Shown piece after piece: positions 3,367 through 5,652 of a stretch of 5,652 bases of DNA. The notes under the pieces are model-generated. The model was not told the DNA's origin. It searched no databases and was given only the letters and a program-made list of their open reading frames with translations. The position numbers and the translations under genes are program-made. Each line of letters opens with the position of its first letter. Within the stretch, counting starts at the first letter, position 1. This DNA comes from Fidelibacterota bacterium (GTDB taxonomy: Bacteria; Fidelibacterota; UBA2242): assembly GCA_030655795.1 (NCBI GenBank), contig JAUSPJ010000250.1:1-5652 (forward strand). The letters are read 5' to 3'.

Positions 3367-5652
3367 ATCCGCTCTATCTGTTTATTATTGCACTGGGAAC
3401 GGCCTTTCTGCTGTCGTTGATCGATAAACTCCATCGTTCGGTGGCAATGCTGCTCTTTTATTCTGCATTAACGGCGATGGTTGGCATTGCCGGTCAGTGG
3501 CTGCTTGAAATAATGCGGGGAATGGAAGCCGCAGTCGTTTTCACTGCCGGATTTCAGGCGCCATATTCGATTAATTTACGCTTAGGTCTGGCAGAGGCGG
3601 TTTTTGTGTTTCTGTCGAATCTTGTCGGGCTGCTGAGCGCCATTTATCTAATTGACAAATTCAGGCAGTCAAAAGTCAATGCGATGGTGCTGTTCCTGAT
3701 GATGATTATGGGCATCAACGGTCTGATCATGACCCGGGATATGTTTAACCTTTTTGTCTTTATGGAAATTACATCAATTGCCACCTATGCACTCATTGGG
3801 ATCGACCGCAATACAGGGTCGCTGAGCGCCGGTTTTAAATATATCATCGCCGGTGGAATTGCGTCATCCCTGTTCTTGATCGGTACGATTTACCTGTATC
3901 GTCTGACGGGGACATTGAATATTGACAGCATGATCGCATCCAGGGAATTGATTGCCGGAAATGCGGGATTTGTTGCACTGTTTCTGGTTTTGGCAGCGAT
4001 CGTTATTGAATTGAAACCCTTTCCGGCAAACGGCTGGGCGCTGGATGTCTACCAGGCCGTCAACAGCGGGGTGGCGGCGGTTATTGCTACAGCAAGTTCG
4101 GCAGCAATGTTTTTTGTAATATATAAACTCATACCGCTGCTTAATATTACAATGCTGGATCTGCTGGCCGGAGTTGGCGGCATTACCTTTATTTTTTCAA
4201 ATTTAATGGGACTGAAACAGAAAAATGCCAAACGTCTGCTGGGCTATTCGTCGATCGCTCAGATGGGGCTGGTATTAACGGCGCTGAGCCTGGCGATGAA
4301 AGACTCCTGTGGTATTCCTCCGAGGGATTTATTGATTATCATTGTGGGCGGTTTGTTTCTGAATCATTTTTTGGCCAAAGCCGGTTTATTTTGGATAGCA
4401 GGATTGTTCAAGGAACAGGACACTGATAAATGGTCGGTAATCCGTCGAAACCCGCTATTACTGTTTATTTTCGGTAGTTTCATTTTTGCGCTGCTTGGAT
4501 TACCGCCATTCCCGGGATTCTGGGCAAAGTGGGAGCTCGTCCTGTATCTCGCGAACAGTGGTCAACATTTCTGGATTTTTGCCATTTTATTGGGTTCATT
4601 CCTTGAAGCAATATACCTGGTTCGCTGGCTGATCAGTGTGGTAAAGGATACTATTGAACAGGAGGCAGAACCCGGTTTTCAAAAGATACTGCCACCGGTG
4701 CTTTTCATGATTGGACTGTTCAATGCCGGCTTTTTAATGATTATTCATTATTATTCATTTAATCCGCTATTTTTTGCACCCCTGATGGTCGCTGCATTTT
4801 TCTTCGCTGTTGATTGGTTGCCGGCAAAAATAAAAGGCGTTTTAACAATAGCCGTCATCGGAGCATTTGCCTATCATGTGGTTCCGCAACTCGACGGAAT
4901 TTTTCAACTTTTCGCGGTGTTGTTTCTGGGTGGCGGTCTGATACAACTGATCGCAACGCTGCAGGCTTCGGACAGGCGGACCGGGTTTTATCCATTTGTT
5001 ATCATGATGTTTTTATCCCTGGGGATACTACTGAAATCGGAAACGACGCTGCAATTTTTCTATGCCTGGGAACTGATGACCGTTAGTTCATTTTTACTGA
5101 TTCTCAGGGGTGAGCGGGCGCGCGATCACAGCCTGTCTTACATCCTTTTTTCACTGGCCGGCGCCTATTTTATTCTGACCGGATTTGCCTATGCATTTGC
5201 GGCTGCCGGTGATATTACTATACTTTCACTGACCAATATAACTGACTATGCATCAGCGATATACGCCTTTCTTCTGATCGGATTTTTAATCAAAACCGGA
5301 ACCCTTGGTCTGCATATCTGGTTGCCCGGTTCCTATGCCGAATCGGAAGATGATGTGTCCCCGCTGATCTCTTCCATTTTGAGTAAAGCGGGCATTTTCG
5401 GGATGATGTTTGCGGCCGGTATTTTCGGAAAATCCCTCATTGGAAAAATTGAAATCAGCGCTGCCCTGGGATGGCTTGGAGCCATTACAGCATTAATTGG
5501 AACGCTGATGGCAATATTCCAGGAAGACATTAAAAAGCTGCTGGCTTATTCCAGTATGGGGCAGCTTGGCTATATGGTTTTATCCGTTGCGATGCTGTCT
5601 CATCTGGGCTGGGTTTCGGCAATTTACCTGTCATTTAACCATCTTTTTTTCA
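3360..5652 (+). CDS. Tandem fusion of two antiporter-type subunits (MrpD-like followed by a second NuoL/MrpD-like domain), 3'-truncated by the window
   Basis: One frame starting at ATG 3360 (GAGGAG at 3349-3354, five-base spacer, seven-base overlap with mrpC) stays open to the window end, giving 764 complete codons. Usual MrpD/NuoN proteins have about 490 residues. Domain 1 (about 1-466) has the MrpD order: beta-hairpin region FQAPYSINLR (64-73), TM5 Glu136 (FVFMEITS), TM7/8 region ELKPFPANGWALDVY (217-231), RLLGYSS (292-298), His336 and Lys340 (NHFLAKAG), and LGLPPFPGFWAKWEL (379-393) with Lys390. Domain 2 restarts with new helices from about 468. It shows TM5 Glu571 (YAWELM), TM7 Lys645, His652 and TrpLeuPro (654-656), TM8 Lys676, KKLLAYSSMGQLGY (725-738), and NHLFF (760-764), where the window cuts just before the expected TM10 lysine. 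These domains are proton/sodium channels of the complex. In domain 1 the TM7 and TM8 lysine positions seem to be Glu217 and Ala248. The extent past 5652 is unknown. Confidence 0.93.
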   Translation, partial: MVNPLYLFIIALGTAFLLSLIDKLHRSVAMLLFYSALTAMVGIAGQWLLEIMRGMEAAVVFTAGFQAPYSINLRLGLAEAVFVFLSNLVGLLSAIYLIDKFRQSKVNAMVLFLMMIMGINGLIMTRDMFNLFVFMEITSIATYALIGIDRNTGSLSAGFKYIIAGGIASSLFLIGTIYLYRLTGTLNIDSMIASRELIAGNAGFVALFLVLAAIVIELKPFPANGWALDVYQAVNSGVAAVIATASSAAMFFVIYKLIPLLNITMLDLLAGVGGITFIFSNLMGLKQKNAKRLLGYSSIAQMGLVLTALSLAMKDSCGIPPRDLLIIIVGGLFLNHFLAKAGLFWIAGLFKEQDTDKWSVIRRNPLLLFIFGSFIFALLGLPPFPGFWAKWELVLYLANSGQHFWIFAILLGSFLEAIYLVRWLISVVKDTIEQEAEPGFQKILPPVLFMIGLFNAGFLMIIHYYSFNPLFFAPLMVAAFFFAVDWLPAKIKGVLTIAVIGAFAYHVVPQLDGIFQLFAVLFLGGGLIQLIATLQASDRRTGFYPFVIMMFLSLGILLKSETTLQFFYAWELMTVSSFLLILRGERARDHSLSYILFSLAGAYFILTGFAYAFAAAGDITILSLTNITDYASAIYAFLLIGFLIKTGTLGLHIWLPGSYAESEDDVSPLISSILSKAGIFGMMFAAGIFGKSLIGKIEISAALGWLGAITALIGTLMAIFQEDIKKLLAYSSMGQLGYMVLSVAMLSHLGWVSAIYLSFNHLFF

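Noticed and set aside
4737..4739. In-frame ATG (residue 460) as an internal start for a separate second antiporter subunit.
   Set aside because: There is no Shine-Dalgarno sequence before it (the preceding bases are T-rich) and no stop codon ends the first domain, so a fusion is the simpler reading; an additional internal start cannot be fully excluded.
4814..5086. A 90-codon forward frame inside the fused antiporter gene, considered as a possible start of a separate second gene.
   Set aside because: It is in a different frame from the antiporter domains, is not hydrophobic, and the antiporter frame is uninterrupted through this region.
2136..5530. Short reverse-strand frames at 2136-2318, 2937-3128, 4049-4231 and 5333-5530.
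   Set aside because: All are antisense to strongly conserved antiporter subunits, without ribosome binding sites or recognisable domains.

Overview
The window is bacterial chromosomal DNA with moderate GC content. Genes are tightly packed, start mostly with ATG (one with TTG), and have strong GGAGG-type ribosome binding sites. Nothing in it identifies the organism. The protein flavour (a dipeptide epimerase, an Mbh-like Mrp operon) and the GC-rich CTGCCTGCC palindrome in the intergenic gap would fit an environmental bacterium, possibly of the Bacteroidota/FCB side, but this is a weak guess.

Layout: (1) 1-711 is the 3' two thirds of an enolase-superfamily L-Ala-D/L-Glu-type dipeptide epimerase whose start lies before the window. 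(2) 712-985 is a non-coding gap. It holds a strong intrinsic terminator for the epimerase, a near-perfect 34-nt GC-rich palindrome, a smaller hairpin, an imperfect dyad and an AT-rich possible promoter. (3) 986-5652 is one co-directional cluster of Mrp/Mnh cation-proton antiporter genes: mrpE, mrpF, mrpG, a stand-alone MbhD-like (DUF4040) gene, an MbhE-MrpB fusion, mrpC, and a very long antiporter-subunit gene that runs off the right edge. All consecutive genes overlap by 1 to 8 nt, which points to one translationally coupled transcript.

The cluster follows the order of the archaeal Mbh/Mbs membrane arm (A-B-C-D-E-F-G-H = MrpE-F-G-MbhD-MbhE-MrpB-MrpC-MrpD) rather than the classic mrpABCDEFG order. 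MrpA is absent from the window; its C-terminal pieces are present as the separate MbhD gene and as the N-terminus of MrpB. Together the products would form a membrane-embedded Na+/H+-translocating module. It may be a free antiporter or the ion-pumping arm of a hydrogenase/oxidoreductase complex; the genes that would decide this lie past the right edge.

The most striking item is the last gene. Its frame is open without a stop from 3360 to the window end (764 codons) and encodes two successive antiporter-type (NuoL/M/N, MrpA/D-like) domains in one polypeptide. The first half keeps the TM5 glutamate and later lysines, but appears to have Glu where the TM7 lysine belongs and Ala where the TM8 lysine belongs. 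The second half has the canonical set as far as it is visible.
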